This document shows positions 1 to 10,866 of a stretch of DNA of 64,000 bases, piece by piece (the stretch's first letter is position 1; each line of letters begins with the position of its first letter). The notes beneath the pieces are model-generated. The model worked only from the letters and a program-made list of their open reading frames with translations. It was not told where the DNA came from and did no database searches. Source of the DNA: Multifurca ochricompacta (Eukaryota > Basidiomycota > Agaricomycetes > Russulales > Russulaceae); contig WTXG01000037.1 of assembly GCA_022496185.1 (NCBI GenBank), forward strand, positions 62,001-126,000. The letters are read 5' to 3'. A program made the translations under genes and the position numbers.

Positions 1-2840
1 GGAATCCCAACGTTTTCCCCCTGTATGACCCTGGGACCATGCCATTGACTTCCTACCTGATACACCGGCAGCAATAGACTGCAAAATCTATCCACTGTCC
101 CAATCCGAACAAGTGGCTCTTACAGAATTCCTCAAAGAGCACCTGACGAAGGGGTATATCTGTCCATCTAAGTCACCGTATGCATCTCCCTTCTTCTTTA
201 TCAAAAAGAAGGATGGCAGACTATGACCAGTCCAAGACTATCGACGGATCAATGCCTACACTGTGAAAAACACTTATCCCTTACCCCTCATCTCTGAACT
301 CATTGACACCATGAGAGACAAGTCCCTCTTCTCAAAAATGGATGTACATTGGGGTTACAACAACATTAGAATCAAAGAGGGGGACCAATGCAAGGCGGCA
401 TTTAAGATGAACCAGGGGCTGTTTGAGCCAAATGTTATGTTCTTTGGACTTACGAACTCACCAGCAACATTCCAGGCTATGATGAATCACATCTTCCATG
501 ATCTCATCCTTACTGGAGAAGTAGTGGTCTACATGGATGATATCTTGGTCGCAACCACCAACAACCTAGATCACCACCAAGAATGAGTACATCAGGTATT
601 GGATCTCTTACACGAACACAACCTGTACTTGAAACCAGCCAAATGTTCCTTTGAACAACAAAGCGTCAAATATCTTGGGGTTATCCTGGAGGGAGGACAA
701 GTGCACATGGATCCTGTTAAAGTACAGGGAATCCGAGAATGGCCTATACCAACCTGCGTCAAAGACATCCAATCGTTCATTGGATTTTGCAATTTCTATC
801 AACACTTCATCAAAGGATTTTTGGGTATCACACGACCATTAAACCATCTCCTGAAAAAGGATGTGCCATGGCACTGGGACACAGTACAACAGCAGGCATT
901 CAAACAGATTAGGAACCTGGTTGGCTCAGAACCAGTACTCATCCAACCTGATCTGAGTCATCCCTTTGAATTAGAGGTGGACACCTCCCACTTTGCAACA
1001 GAGCAGTGTTATATCAGAAGGACGCTGCGCAAATACTTCATCCAGTAGCATACTATTCAGAAACCTTTTCACCAGCTGAGCGAAACTACGACATCTGGGA
1101 CAGAGAACTACTGGCCATAGTCAAGGCATTGCGACACTGGTGACCCTATCTAGCCAGAACCCCTCATAAAACCATCATCCACACCGACCACTCCAACTTA
1201 CTCTACTGGAAGGAACCTCATAAGATCAGTTGGTGTGTGGCACGGGAAGTCCTGGAGCTAGAAGAATACAACTTCACCCTAAAACACATCGCCAGGAGTC
1301 AAAATGCATGGGCAGATGCACTGTCACGAAGACCAGATATGCACACAGGGGAAGACGACAATGACAACATCACGGTGCTCCCAGAAGAAGTGTTCATGAG
1401 AACCACCATTGTCAGTCTCCATGATATGGACCTATGGGCACAGGTTTCACAGAATATGAACCCCATGCTTTGCCACTCATGGGCCAATGCACATAACCTA
1501 AAGAAATCAATGGCCTCTGGTGGAAAGACGGGGATCGACTTGTTGTCACTGGTGGCAACAACATTAAGAGGGGGGTGATCCATTTTCACCACGACCTCCC
1601 TTCTGCAGGCCACCCTGGCATTGCCAATACCTACGCCCTTGCCAAATGAGATTACTGGTGGCCCAACATGAAAAAGGATGTTGAAAACTACGTGAAAGGA
1701 TGTGCAGCATGTCAGGCAAACAAAGTCAACACACACCCGAAAGTCCCACCAATACACCCCATCACTCCCACAGCATCGACTCCATTCCAAACCATTGCCA
1801 TGGATTTCATAGTCAAACTCCCTGAGTCACAAGGATTCAACTCCATCCTCATGATCACGGACCACGACTACTCCAAAGCGGCCCTATTCATACCCTGTAA
1901 GGAGACCATTACCACAGAAGGAGTTGCAAAACTATACCTAGATCATGTTTACCACCATTATGGACTCCCCAACAAAATCATATCTGACCGGGACACCTGC
2001 TTCACATCGACATTCGCCAGAGCCTTGTGCAAGACATTAGGCATCACGCAGAATATATCCACGGCATACCACCCACAGACCGATGGGCAGTCAGAACAAA
2101 TGAACCAATGGCTAGAACAGTATCTCCGGTTTTGGTGTAACAGACGACAGGATGACTGGGCAGAATGGCTTTCCACTGCAGAGTTTGCCCACAACTCATG
2201 GCCCAATGGGATGACAAAAGCCACTCCCTTCTCCCTTATCATGGGTTGGACCCCATGTACCACATGGGCCGATAAGCCCACTAATGTCCCATCAGTAACC
2301 CAATGAATCAACCAATGGAAGGAGCTGTGTCAATCAGCCAATGAGAACCTGGTGAAGGTGCAGCAACTTCTATCTGCGCAACCGAGCACATTCACACCTT
2401 ATCAGACCAATGACTGGGTATGGCTCGAGGGGAGGAACATTCATACGTCACATCCCACGGCCAAATTAGCGCCCCAATGTCATGGACCCTTCCAGATCAA
2501 ACAGAAGCTATCAGATGTATCTTACGAACTACAATTGCCACTGAAATGGAAGATCCACCCGGTCTTCCATGCCAAACTTCTGACCCCATATAAGGAGACT
2601 TCTATTCATGGGGAAAATTTCCCAAGACCCCTGCCTGACCTTATCGACAGAGAAGAGGAATGGGAAGTGGAGTGTATTCTAGACTCAGCATGAAAGGGTC
2701 AAGGGCGCAAACTACACTACCTAATCAAGTGGAAGGGATTCCCTGACTCTGACAATTCGTGGGAACCTGCCGGGAGTATCTTTGCACCAGTCCTTATCAA
2801 TGAGTTCCACTTACAACATCCTCAGGCACCTGGAGGAAGT
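1..2840 (+). pseudogene. Ty3/gypsy chromovirus pol remnant
   Basis: This is a decayed pol of a Ty3 retrotransposon, entering the window without gag or protease. Visible in order: reverse transcriptase with the YMDD catalytic box (about 528-539), RNase H (about 940-1330), integrase with an HHCC zinc region (about 1610-1720), the catalytic D in AMDFIVK (about 1800), SDRD (about 1980) and PQTDGQSE (about 2075), then a chromodomain with YLIKWKGFPDSDNSWEP (about 2715-2770). In-frame stops interrupt it, for example near 225, 584, 1046 and 2691, so it is not functional. The chromodomain places it in the chromovirus clade. It may belong to the family whose LTRs lie at 5186-5767 and 8782-9361, but that link is inference. 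Confidence 0.9.
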
Positions 2841-3410
2841 TAAAAGGCAGCAACTCTTGACCCAACCCACTCCCCAGAACAACACTTCCCAAGCAACATC
2901 CTAACCAAACCTACTATCATCATGAACTCTTCCTTCATTGCTGCCTCCGCTGCCGTCGATGCCTTCACCACCACTCACATGGTCATCGAAGCCTTCCCCT
3001 CTGCCCATCCCTTGACTCGCCCTTCCTCCTGATGGATTACGATCCATCAACGACCTGGAGGAGCGCAAAAGCGCACCACAGTCGTCAAAAGTTCTAGCCT
3101 TTGGCTAGAACAATTAATTTTTGGCGCGCCCCTCAGGGGCGATGAACTTCGATCTTGTTTGCGTCTCACATTTGATTCTACAGACTCTATGGTTAAAAGT
3201 TTACAGTTACAAGATTAACGTTTATTTTATTTTGATTATTTTATCTAACTGATACAAGCGCAACAAAATTGAAAAGTCACAAGACAAAATGTCTCATTTA
3301 CTTAACCCCTATTTACAAAACTCTTATACTTGTATTGAAATTAACTGTAGTGTAAATTGTATAAAAAAGGCTTGAAAAAGTGAATCAAGAGAGCATAGTA
3401 TTCTTTTTCC
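2841..3410. other. AT-rich 3' flank of the pol remnant, no gene
   Basis: No coding region is visible. Two small perfect hairpins lie close together: one at about 3099-3118 (TTCTAGCC paired with GGCTAGAA) and one at about 3127-3139 (GCCCC-TCA-GGGGC). The AT-rich part at 3345-3370 resembles 56110-56140 (both have TAAATTGTATAAAAAA), so it may be the remains of an LTR. I could not fix LTR ends. Confidence 0.4.
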
Positions 3411-5150
3411 TTGCAAAAAAGATTTACACGCGTGTACCCCTATCTGGCCCCCATAATCTTATCACCTCCCCTATTGATTATGAAACCGCTGTGGAATGAG
3501 TCAAGGCCCAGTCGCCCAACCCTGACGATGACTTCACCCACTCTGAAGAACCCCACCCAAATGACCTCCTTGACATGGAGCAAGACGATGACGTCCCAGA
3601 ATTCCCCTTCTTCACCAATAATCCAAATTTGTCAATGTACTTCCCACTTGAGATCACCATGGCGGATGGAACAAAGGCTATAGCTAAGTACATCTTCTAC
3701 ACCAATGGGGGAATGGATGTCGCAGGTTGCATGAAGAAAGATGGGCCTGTCTATGGGGCCCTGGTCTACCTGGAGGAACGGTACATGGGTTGGCTCCACC
3801 ACACAATGAGCGATGAACAACTGGGGCACCTCGCAGCTGATGTGTAACACCTGGTGTGGGCGTTCGTCACGACGTGTGATAAGTCACGTAGCGAAACTAT
3901 GAAGTCAAGTGTGCACTGTCTTTCAAGTACATGGAGATCAGGTGAGGAGTCAACACCAAGGAGCTAATCCCTTAGTATCGGTGAGCAGAAGAGTGCCAGA
4001 AGCACTGAGACAGTTCAAGAGTCAGGTCTTAGGATCACCCAGAAGGTAATGCACCAAGTCGATTAAGAAGTCAAGTCTAAGGCATACAGGCTATCTAGGC
4101 AGGCCTTATATACATAATAGAAATCAGAGTCTGAATCAGAGTAACATACTCGATGTGTCAACCAAGTTATAAAGTATCCAAATGGGGAATGGGGTCAAGT
4201 GGGCCAGATGAGAATATATGTAGACGGATCCAGTATAGTCGTGATTCTGGTGGGAAAGTACGTAAGAGTTCTGATGTAAGGTATGAGTCACAGATAAGCA
4301 AGAAGTCGAGTCATAGATAAGGGACAAACAAGTACAATGCCAGTCATAACACAGTCAACAAAGGGGCAAGCACAACCAAACAACGAGTCACATGAAGAAG
4401 AAAAGGAAACAAGACGACGCAGTGGGGTTCGTAACATGATGACCCCCGAGCATTTGCAATCGACGAGGTCATGAATGACATGCACCTTCCATGTCTCAAA
4501 GCAGAGGTAATGAGACTGCGGAAAACCCTCACACTACGGACCATGCTCAATAACCAATATCACGAATATGCTAAGCAGATGATGAGGCTTACAAGGGGGA
4601 TGTTCCAGGTAGAGCAGGAGTTGATGGAAATTCAGAAGAGGCTAGAGAAAGGAGATGCATATCAGACCATTGCTGAAAGGTATGCAGATATGTATGTGTG
4701 ACCCCTCCCACCACGATCATTGGGAGCAGCACCCACATTGCTGCCAAACTGACTCGAGATGCCACACATGCACAAGAACCCCTGAGGAGAAACATGCTGG
4801 CAATGTGATAGCAAGTATCACATCAGCTGGAATTGTCCCCTCAATTGCAAGTGGTGCCGTCATTGCTGGAGCAACATGCACTGGAGTCGATTCTGCATCT
4901 TCCATTGTCTCGGCATCACTCCAATGATTGTCAACCCCTCAGGGTGGTGTGGCAAGTGTCTGCGACATAATGCAGGACATCAGGAGCTCGATTGTCCTGT
5001 CCATGACATGTGCCCCCAGTGTGGATGATGAGGCCCATATGGCTTCCTGCGTACTCACCAATGCGCTGCAGAAGAGACCTACACCATCAGAGATCGCAAC
5101 TTGGCAGACGACTATGTAGACCTGGTGCAAGATGATGATGGTACACATTT
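3411..5150 (+). pseudogene. Zinc-knuckle ORF at the 3' end of a Ty3-type element, split by a solo LTR
   Basis: A degenerate reading frame just upstream of a polypurine tract and LTR. The N-terminal part is acidic (MEQDDDVPEFPFF at 3575). It is interrupted by the solo LTR at 3843-4436; removing the LTR and one TGATG copy rejoins the same frame at 4442. A helical segment follows (4471-4701), then after frame changes a Cys/His-rich tail at about 4795-5030 with CWQCDSKYHISWNC (CX2CX4HX4C, a zinc knuckle) and CGKCLRHNAGHQELDC (CX2CX6HX4C). The frame also has a stop near 3498 and another near 5029. Zinc knuckles bind nucleic acid, as in Gag nucleocapsids. Whether this is an accessory ORF or a displaced gag-like ORF is unknown. 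The adjacent 5177-5185 purine run suggests it is the 3'-most ORF of the element. Confidence 0.6.
3843..4436 (-). mobile_element. Solo LTR, family C, with TGATG target duplication
   Basis: The + strand starts TGTAACACC and ends GGTTCGTAACA. It is flanked on both sides by TGATG (3838-3842 and 4437-4441), a 5-bp duplication typical of LTR elements. The sequence aligns with the LTRs at 5186-5767 (opposite orientation) and 8782-9361, for example around GTGCCAGAAGCACTGAGAC and the TTATATACATAAT box. No internal sequence remains, so it arose by recombination between two LTRs. It sits inside the zinc-knuckle ORF. Confidence 0.85.
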
Positions 5151-5185
5151 CTAGCTGGGTCAGCTCAAGCCAGAAGAGGGGGTGA

Positions 5186-5767
5186 TGTTACGACCAGGAC
5201 CGAGTGACCCTGTTTTCTTTACCCTTCCTAACCCAAACCCTCTTCTCCCACCGACCCTCCACTTCCTGATCATGTCTCCATCCTGGGACCCGTCACATGC
5301 CTTATGTCCTTCCCCATGACTGCCTTTGTATATGTTGACCCATTGTTTACACCTGCTTATGTTTACCCTTATCTCTTTATCTCTAAGACTGGACACTTAC
5401 TTAATTCCCTATCAGAAGCCAGGCTTTACACCCTCCACTTCCGTATATTCAGGCCCACTTGACTCCATACTCCTTATCTTTAGATGCCCACTCAATTACA
5501 TATATAAGTCCACCGTAGCTACATTGTAGACCTCAGACTCGACTTATTGAATACATTGGTGCTTGTCTTCTGGACATTCCCTTTGAATCTCTGACTTGTC
5601 CATCTCAGTGCTTTTGGCACTTTCTGCTTAACATTGTCTTGGAGTACAGCCTCCTTGACTTTGACCTGTTCCCCTTGGACTCCAAGAAGCCTTATTGGTT
5701 TCTTATCTGAACCCACGAAGTATGCTGTCACACAAGTCATGTGGAATGTCCCACTCTGGACATAACA
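5186..5767 (+). mobile_element. LTR, family C (3' LTR)
   Basis: Starts TGTTACGACC and ends GACATAACA, so its ends form a TGTTA/TAACA inverted pair. A purine tract (CAGAAGAGGGGGTGA) lies directly upstream, marking it as a 3' LTR. A TATA box TATATAAG (about 5501-5508) stands 34 nt before AGACTCGACTT, the proposed transcript start. It aligns in reverse with 8782-9361. No target duplication is visible, so the element on its right side is truncated or was joined by rearrangement. Confidence 0.85.
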
Positions 5768-6231
5768 CTCTCTCAGCAACACCTCTTCGAAGCAGATCAA
5801 GATTACACACTCCTGGTCAATGCAGCACTGGACAACCTTAGTGACCCTGGAGCCTGGGCTGAGGTTTCATGCTACCAACATGCCACCAGACAACTTGACA
5901 CAATACACCACAACCTGGCCTATTGGTGCAGACAGGTGGACCGAATGACTCGGGACATTCGAAACACGGTCCATGCACTGTCTCGCGGTGATGTTTACTA
6001 TAGACTGTTCCCTTATCTGACCTATGCCTACGCTGGAGACCGCCCCATGCGTCCAGATGAGGTGGTCCATTTCACACCACACCCTGAACTTCGTGCAGTG
6101 CTCCACGCCGGTGGGATCAGAAGTACTTGACACCCATGATGACACTGCAACCCACATGTTTCCCCTTGTGTTATTGATCTCACTCAGGATGACTCAGCTT
6201 GAGGCCAAGCTGAACCATATGAAGGGGGTAA
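5768..6231 (+). pseudogene. 3'-terminal ORF fragment of another Ty3-type element
   Basis: Open frame to about 6130 encoding a helical protein segment (LFEADQDYTLLVNAALDNL onward). Its central part (RMTRDIRNTVHALSRGDVY) recalls the helical part of the ORF at 4471-4701 (RLTRGMFQVEQEL...KGDAY). No catalytic motif is visible. It ends near a purine tract (GAAGGGGGTAA, 6221-6231) and the LTR at 6232, so it is the 3' end of an element whose upstream part is replaced by the family C LTR. Function unknown. Confidence 0.5.
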
Positions 6232-6814
6232 TGTGATGGTTTGCGGTTTGTGTGATGGTTTGTGACGCGATTGTGACTGTTATGTCGCACATGTTTTTTT
6301 GATCATTGTCCCCACTTTACCATCTGTTATCTGTAGAGGGCACAACCCCTCTTTTAGACTCTCATCCTGTTCTATCTCACTCCAGGGCATAACCCCTGGC
6401 ACCCATGACTACTGGGATTACTTATCAGAACCCTTTATTTAGCTTATACACTTCTGATGTGCCTCTCTTTGATGCACCTTCTCAAACATGTATTTAGACT
6501 ACTAGGTTACAGAGACAGACCCTAAGTCTGTTCTCTTGTATCTAATACAGGTGTATTCAACTTCACAGAACTCCACTTGAACTCCCTAAGTGGCAGCTTA
6601 AGGAGCCTTCTCCCCAGTAAGCTCAGCAGGGCATATTGCTGCTGCCTTCAACTTTGTTTCCTGCACGCGCCCCCTCCATATCATCATGGGCACTTGAAAC
6701 TTTGACCCAATTTAGATCTTCTTTGCTAGAACCCGAATCTTGAGCGCGCCTGCATCTTGAGGGCCTTCGCACATCGAAAACGAGACTGGATGCAGCAGGC
6801 ACCTGGCTGTGACA
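6232..6814 (+). mobile_element. LTR related to gypsy A/gypsy B
   Basis: Starts TGTGATGG and ends GGCTGTGACA. In reverse it aligns with the LTRs at 17587-18205, 23759-24377 and 28245-28907, including the conserved AAGTCTGTTCT segment. A polypurine tract lies directly upstream, so it was a 3' LTR. Its right end abuts the left arm of the Tc1 foldback at 6815 with no gap, which suggests the retroelement inserted into that foldback; the other flank is not recognisable. Confidence 0.85.
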
Positions 6815-7718
6815 GCAGGACATTGCAAGAAGCACTTAGCCTTTGCTTTGAAGTACCAAAACTGGACTATGGAGGACTGGCATCTGACCCAAACCTGTTG
6901 ATTTTGGTCTCATCTGACCAAATCACCCTCTTCCAGTCCTCCATAGTCCAGTTTTGGTACTTCAAAGCAAAGGCTAAGTGCTTCTTGCAATGTCCTGCAG
7001 AGAGTAGTGGCCTTGTCTTCTTTATTATGGCCTTGAATGAATGTTGTTTAAGAACCCAGTGCACAGTTTGTGAAGAGTCATGATTGGGGATGATGGAATT
7101 GATGTGCTTTATGGCCTGGACAGCATTGGCAACCTTTCCTGTGGTGATTTGTATCATGATAGCATGTTCAGAGGTAGCAGAGAGCTTGGAAGGATGACTA
7201 AAATGAGGTGACTGATGGTTGGGAAGGAGGGTTCTGAGTGTCCTAGAGACTGTGGACTGGCTGAGGCTGAATCTGGAGGCAATAGTGTGAGTGGAATGAC
7301 CTTCAGAGGCCAGAGAGAGCATGTTTTCTTTCTGACCAGAGGAGGTGGGGTGCATTGGGAAATTATAATATTCTGGGAATGTAAACCATGGTTAAATAGC
7401 TCTATTCCAGGTCCCATCAATATTAAGATAGCTATGGTAACCATATATTAAGGATTGGTTGCTGTACATTTGGTGGAGCATCAGATTCTGATATTTCTGA
7501 TACCCCCTCACAAAACTGAGTCAATGAGTCCCCAATTTGAAATGGCCATAGCTCCACAGGTTTTGATCAGAATTACATAATTATTGTTGCATTACATAAC
7601 CCTTATCTTGTACCTTTTATGGTCTACCAAGACTTTGTTTATATTTGTTTTGGCTGATGTGATATTCAACAAACAGTGCAAAAGTGCAAAACATTGACTC
7701 AGTTTTGTGAGGCACTGT
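6815..7718. mobile_element. Truncated Tc1/mariner foldback element
   Basis: Second copy of the palindromic element at 10506-12126. It keeps 66 bp of the left arm (6815-6880), the same 52-bp centre (6881-6932) and the whole right arm (6933-7718) ending in the inverted repeat CTCAGTTTTGTGAGGCACTG followed by TA (7719-7720). The right arm on the minus strand encodes a Tc1 transposase N-terminus with a helix-turn-helix (HTIASRFSLSQSTVSRTL) and the first catalytic D in VIWSDET. The left arm was lost at the junction with the LTR at 6232-6814. The insertion interrupts the gag at 7721-8760. Confidence 0.9.
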
Positions 7719-7720
7719 AT

Positions 7721-8760
7721 GCAGGTGATGGAACTGGATTATGTTCTTTACCAGGGGGTTGGGGAGTCCCTGCAAGAAGAGGTCCAGTGTGGCCTCTTCA
7801 TCCATATTGTACCCAGCTTGATTAGCTAGGCTGCAGAACTTGGCAACATAGGCATCCAAGTCTCCTCTCTCCATTTTTAGCATTTTCAGCTCTCTTGCGG
7901 CCTTTTGTTTGGCCTGCCCATCTGTGAAGGCATCTTTAAATCTCTGGGCAACAGTTTCCCAAAGCCCAAGGCTTGTAGTTTGTCGTCCAGCCACCACTTG
8001 GTCATTCAACCACTCCAGCTGCTCCATTGTCCAATCATCTATGGCTTCTCCCCTGATGAGTGATAAGAATAGGTTGGCTCGTTGGAAGGGGTTGACAATT
8101 TGTGGGATGTCATGGTTGAAATTCTGGAAGGTGGTAAACTCCAGAATGAACTTCTTGCTCTGGGAGCGATCTCCTGTGAATGTCTGGGGCAATACTCCTG
8201 AGAGCCATCCTGATGGGGGTGGGATGTTTGGGGCAGTCATGGTAGGGGGAGGAGGAGGAGGATTGGGAGTGGGGTCAGGGAGTTGCGCAGCAATCGTAGA
8301 CATGGTGGTGGGATGGACAGTATTGGTGGATTGTGTAGATATCTGGGGAGTTGCTAATGCAGGGGCTCTGATCATAGCAATCTCTGGTGCAACCGAGGTA
8401 GCAATAGCTAATGCCAGTGTGTCATCGCTCTGTTCTTGTTCTACATACTCTTCTTCAGAGTCAGTGATAATGGCTGGGGGATTTTCTCTCCATGGTCCTA
8501 ATCCAAATTCTAGTGGAGCAGGTCCTGTAGTGACCCAAGAGTGTTGTCATTCCAAGTATCAGATACAATACCAAACTCTTTTCTTGTCGTCATATTCTAC
8601 CAGTTGGTATCTTCCATCGTGATAGATGTAGTATCCAAACTCAGATTCAAAATCTTTCCAGATGGCAGAGCCAAGTGTCTGTTGTGAAAGATTATTCTCG
8701 TCTCTGCAGTCGATGAGCTCTTCTTTAAACAAGGTCTGGCTGCAGCTGGATGAAGCCATG
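7721..8760 (-). pseudogene. Ty3-type gag, truncated
   Basis: Minus-strand gag of the element whose 5' LTR is at 8782-9361. An N-terminal piece (MASSSCSQTLFKEEL, from 8759) is followed after a frame change by a Pro-rich stretch and a retrotransposon gag (capsid) domain at about 8215-7721, recognisable from FILEFTTFQNFNHD, ANLFLSLIRGEAIDDW and LDAYVAKFCSLANQAGY. The reading stops at 7720 where the Tc1 foldback is inserted. No zinc knuckle, protease or pol follows. Confidence 0.8.
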
Positions 8761-8768
8761 ATGGGAGG

Positions 8769-8779
8769 AGACTCGACTT
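8769..8779 (-). promoter_or_regulatory. Primer-binding site, self-priming type (family C)
   Basis: The internal region begins 2 nt inside the LTR with AAGTCGAGTCT (minus sense). The same LTR contains AGACTCGACTT (9016-9006, minus sense), its exact complement over 11 nt, 34 nt downstream of a TATATAAG box (9050-9043). In Tf1/sushi elements the first 11 nt of the mRNA fold back on the PBS and prime reverse transcription. No tRNA 3'-end match (TGG...) is visible here. The mechanism is inferred from these matches. Confidence 0.65.
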
Positions 8780-8781
8780 GA

Positions 8782-9361
8782 TGTTACATCTGGTGCAGGA
8801 CATTCCACATGACTTGTGTGACAGCATGTCATTCGTGATTGGATAAGAAACCAATAAGGTCTCTTGGAGTTTAAGTAGGATGAGTCAAAGTCAAAGGGGC
8901 TGTTCCCTAAGACAATGTTGAATGGGAGAGTGTCAGAAACACTGAGACGGATGAGTCAGAGGATCCAAAGGAGATGTCTGAAAGACAAGCACCAATGTAT
9001 TCAGTAAGTCGAGTCTGAGGTCTACAAGGTAGTTACAGTGGACTTATATACATAATTAAGTGGGTGTCTATAGATAAGATAATGGAGTCAAGTGGGCCTG
9101 AATATATGAAAGCAGATGGTGTAAAGCCTGGCTTCTGATAGGGGATTAAGTAAGTGTCCAGTCATAAAGATAAGAAGATAAGGGGACAATCATAAGTAAA
9201 CAACGCATAAACAAGTACAATCAACAGTCATGGGGATGGGAGAAGAGCATGTGATGGATCCCAGGATGGAGACATAATAAGGAAGTGGAGGGTAGGTGGT
9301 AAGGAGGGGTCCTCGCCAGGAAGGGTGAAGAAAATGGGGTTGCTCAGCAGAGGTCGTAACA
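8782..9361 (-). mobile_element. LTR, family C (5' LTR of the truncated gag element)
   Basis: The + strand begins TGTTACATC and ends GGTCGTAACA, 580 bp. It is homologous in reverse to 5186-5767. It lies directly upstream (minus sense) of a PBS and gag. A TATA box (9043-9050) and a proposed transcript start at 9016 are conserved between copies. Confidence 0.85.
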
Positions 9362-10218
9362 CCAGGGGGTCACTACTCTAAGACTGTCTGGCTGTTAGTG
9401 AGCATGTCGGCCCTGTCATGAGGGAGAACACAAAATTGAGGATCTTGTCCTAATGTAATGGGTGCTTCTATCCTGCGCTTGCAATGTTAGATTAGATAAG
9501 ATGTAAATGTTGTAGTAAACTCAGAGGTGATAAAATCCTAGTCAGAAGCTGCCCAGAACATGGAGATTAATGCACACATAAGGCTTGAAGCAGTCAGAGG
9601 ACTCTGCCTTGCTTATGCAGCAAGAATAGACCTATATTGAACTTTGCTAAGAGCCTACAGCCCCAAGAGGACAAGATCAGCTGGGCCTGAGTAAATACAA
9701 AGATAAACCACACCTACAGCCCCAAGAGGACAAGATGGGGTCTGCAGTGTGCTACAGGGTGTCTTTAAATACATTCTAGTACTATCCTATGAAATACCAA
9801 AGCCAATCAAGCATGCAATGTAAATCTAAGTAGTTATCAGTGGCTTACTTTTCTAAGTACCCTGACACATCTTGTTTACTAACACGTGATCATTTCTGCC
9901 AGTCTGGCATTATCTAAAATACATACTAGACTACTTTAGATCACTCTATAATCAAATTGTCAATTTGTATTACTCAAACAATGGCTGCATGTATCTATAA
10001 TGTCCATTGCTGCATAGGGCAGCAACTACTTTGCATTGCGTGGACTGGGTCAGATCAGTCCGAACTCCTCCTTATCTTATCTAAGTCTAAGAAGGTCAAC
10101 TTTGCAAGACATGCAATCATGTGATGCCCTCAGGATGGCTTTCAATCAGTCCAGGATGCCAAAAATGCACATCCAGGACACATAACCCTATATATAATAT
10201 ATTGTGTGTCTTTACTAG
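9362..10218. other. Repeat-derived intergenic block, no gene
   Basis: No coding potential seen. A direct repeat CTACAGCCCCAAGAGGACAA occurs twice, near 9655 and 9714. The stretch CATTGCTGCATAGGGCAGC (about 10001-10019) recurs in modified form at about 29753-29774, and the stretch around 10165-10185 (ATGCACATCCAGGACAC) recurs at about 30427-30443, so pieces of an unclassified repeat are present. Confidence 0.45.
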
Positions 10219-10345
10219 TGAGGCTGGGTGGCTTAGTGGTTAGAGCACCAGACCAAGCTTGTTCCCAGAGGTCTTAGGTTCAATCCATGTTTCAGCCATT
10301 TCTGTTCTAGCTTGAGGAGCCTAGTAAAAAAATAATTTTATATAA
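10219..10345 (+). repeat. tRNA-derived SINE-like element
   Basis: The sequence from about 10222 to 10298 is tRNA-like: A box TGGCTTAGTGG (10229-10239), B box GGTTCAATCC (10277-10286) spaced as in a tRNA, and ends GGCT/AGCC that can pair. The anticodon arm is not well formed, so this is not a working tRNA gene. It is followed by an unrelated body containing CTAG...CTAG inverted repeats and an A-rich tail, as in SINEs. Both pol III promoter boxes remain close to consensus. Confidence 0.65.
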
Positions 10346-10505
10346 TAATATTCCCATGAGTATTCCACAAGTACCCGTGTGGGTACCCAGGGTGCCAAAA
10401 TCAATACCCAGATCTGCATGAGTATTTTCCCATGGATCACCCGGATCTGCGAGTATCAATACCCATGAGTTTTCCCATGGCTCTACTCAAAAAACTTGCA
10501 AGTTA
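10346..10505. repeat. Low-complexity repeat of GGGTACCC/ACCCATGAGTATT units
   Basis: Imperfect repeats of short units such as CCCATGAGTATT, ACCCGTGTGGGTACCC and CAATACCCATGAG, many self-complementary. The foldback element at 10506 is inserted in this block; similar sequence continues briefly after 12127. Confidence 0.5.
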
Positions 10506-10866
10506 CAGTGCCTCACAAAACTGAGTCAATGTTTTGCACTTTTGCACTGTTTGTTGAATATTGCATCAGCCAAAACAAATATAAACAAAGTCTTGGTATA
10601 CCATAAAAGGTACAAGATAAGGGCTATGTAATGCAACAATAATTATGTAATTTGATCAAAACCTGTGGAGCTATGCCCATTTCAAATTGGGGACTCATTG
10701 ACTCAGTTTTGTGAGGGGGTATCAGAAATATCAGAATCTGATGCTCCACCAAATGTACAGCAACAAATCCTTAATATATGGTTACCATAGTTATCTTAAT
10801 ATTGATGGGACCTAGAATAGAGCTATTTAAGCATGGTTTACATTCCCAGAATATTATAATTTCCCA

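Noticed and set aside
1237..1578. Separate small gene
   Set aside because: It is the RNase H/linker part of the Ty3 pol remnant between stop codons.
5186..5767. Solo LTR of family C
   Set aside because: Flanks do not share a 5-bp duplication and a polypurine tract lies upstream, so it is better explained as the 3' LTR of a truncated element.
7909..8622. Plus-strand open frame of 237 codons
   Set aside because: It is the complement of the minus-strand gag, which has recognisable capsid motifs; the plus frame has none.
9655..9735. CRISPR-like array because of a 20-nt direct repeat
   Set aside because: Only two copies, no regular spacing, and the DNA is eukaryotic.
10222..10298. Functional tRNA gene
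   Set aside because: A and B boxes are present but the anticodon stem does not pair properly and the sequence continues into a repeat body.
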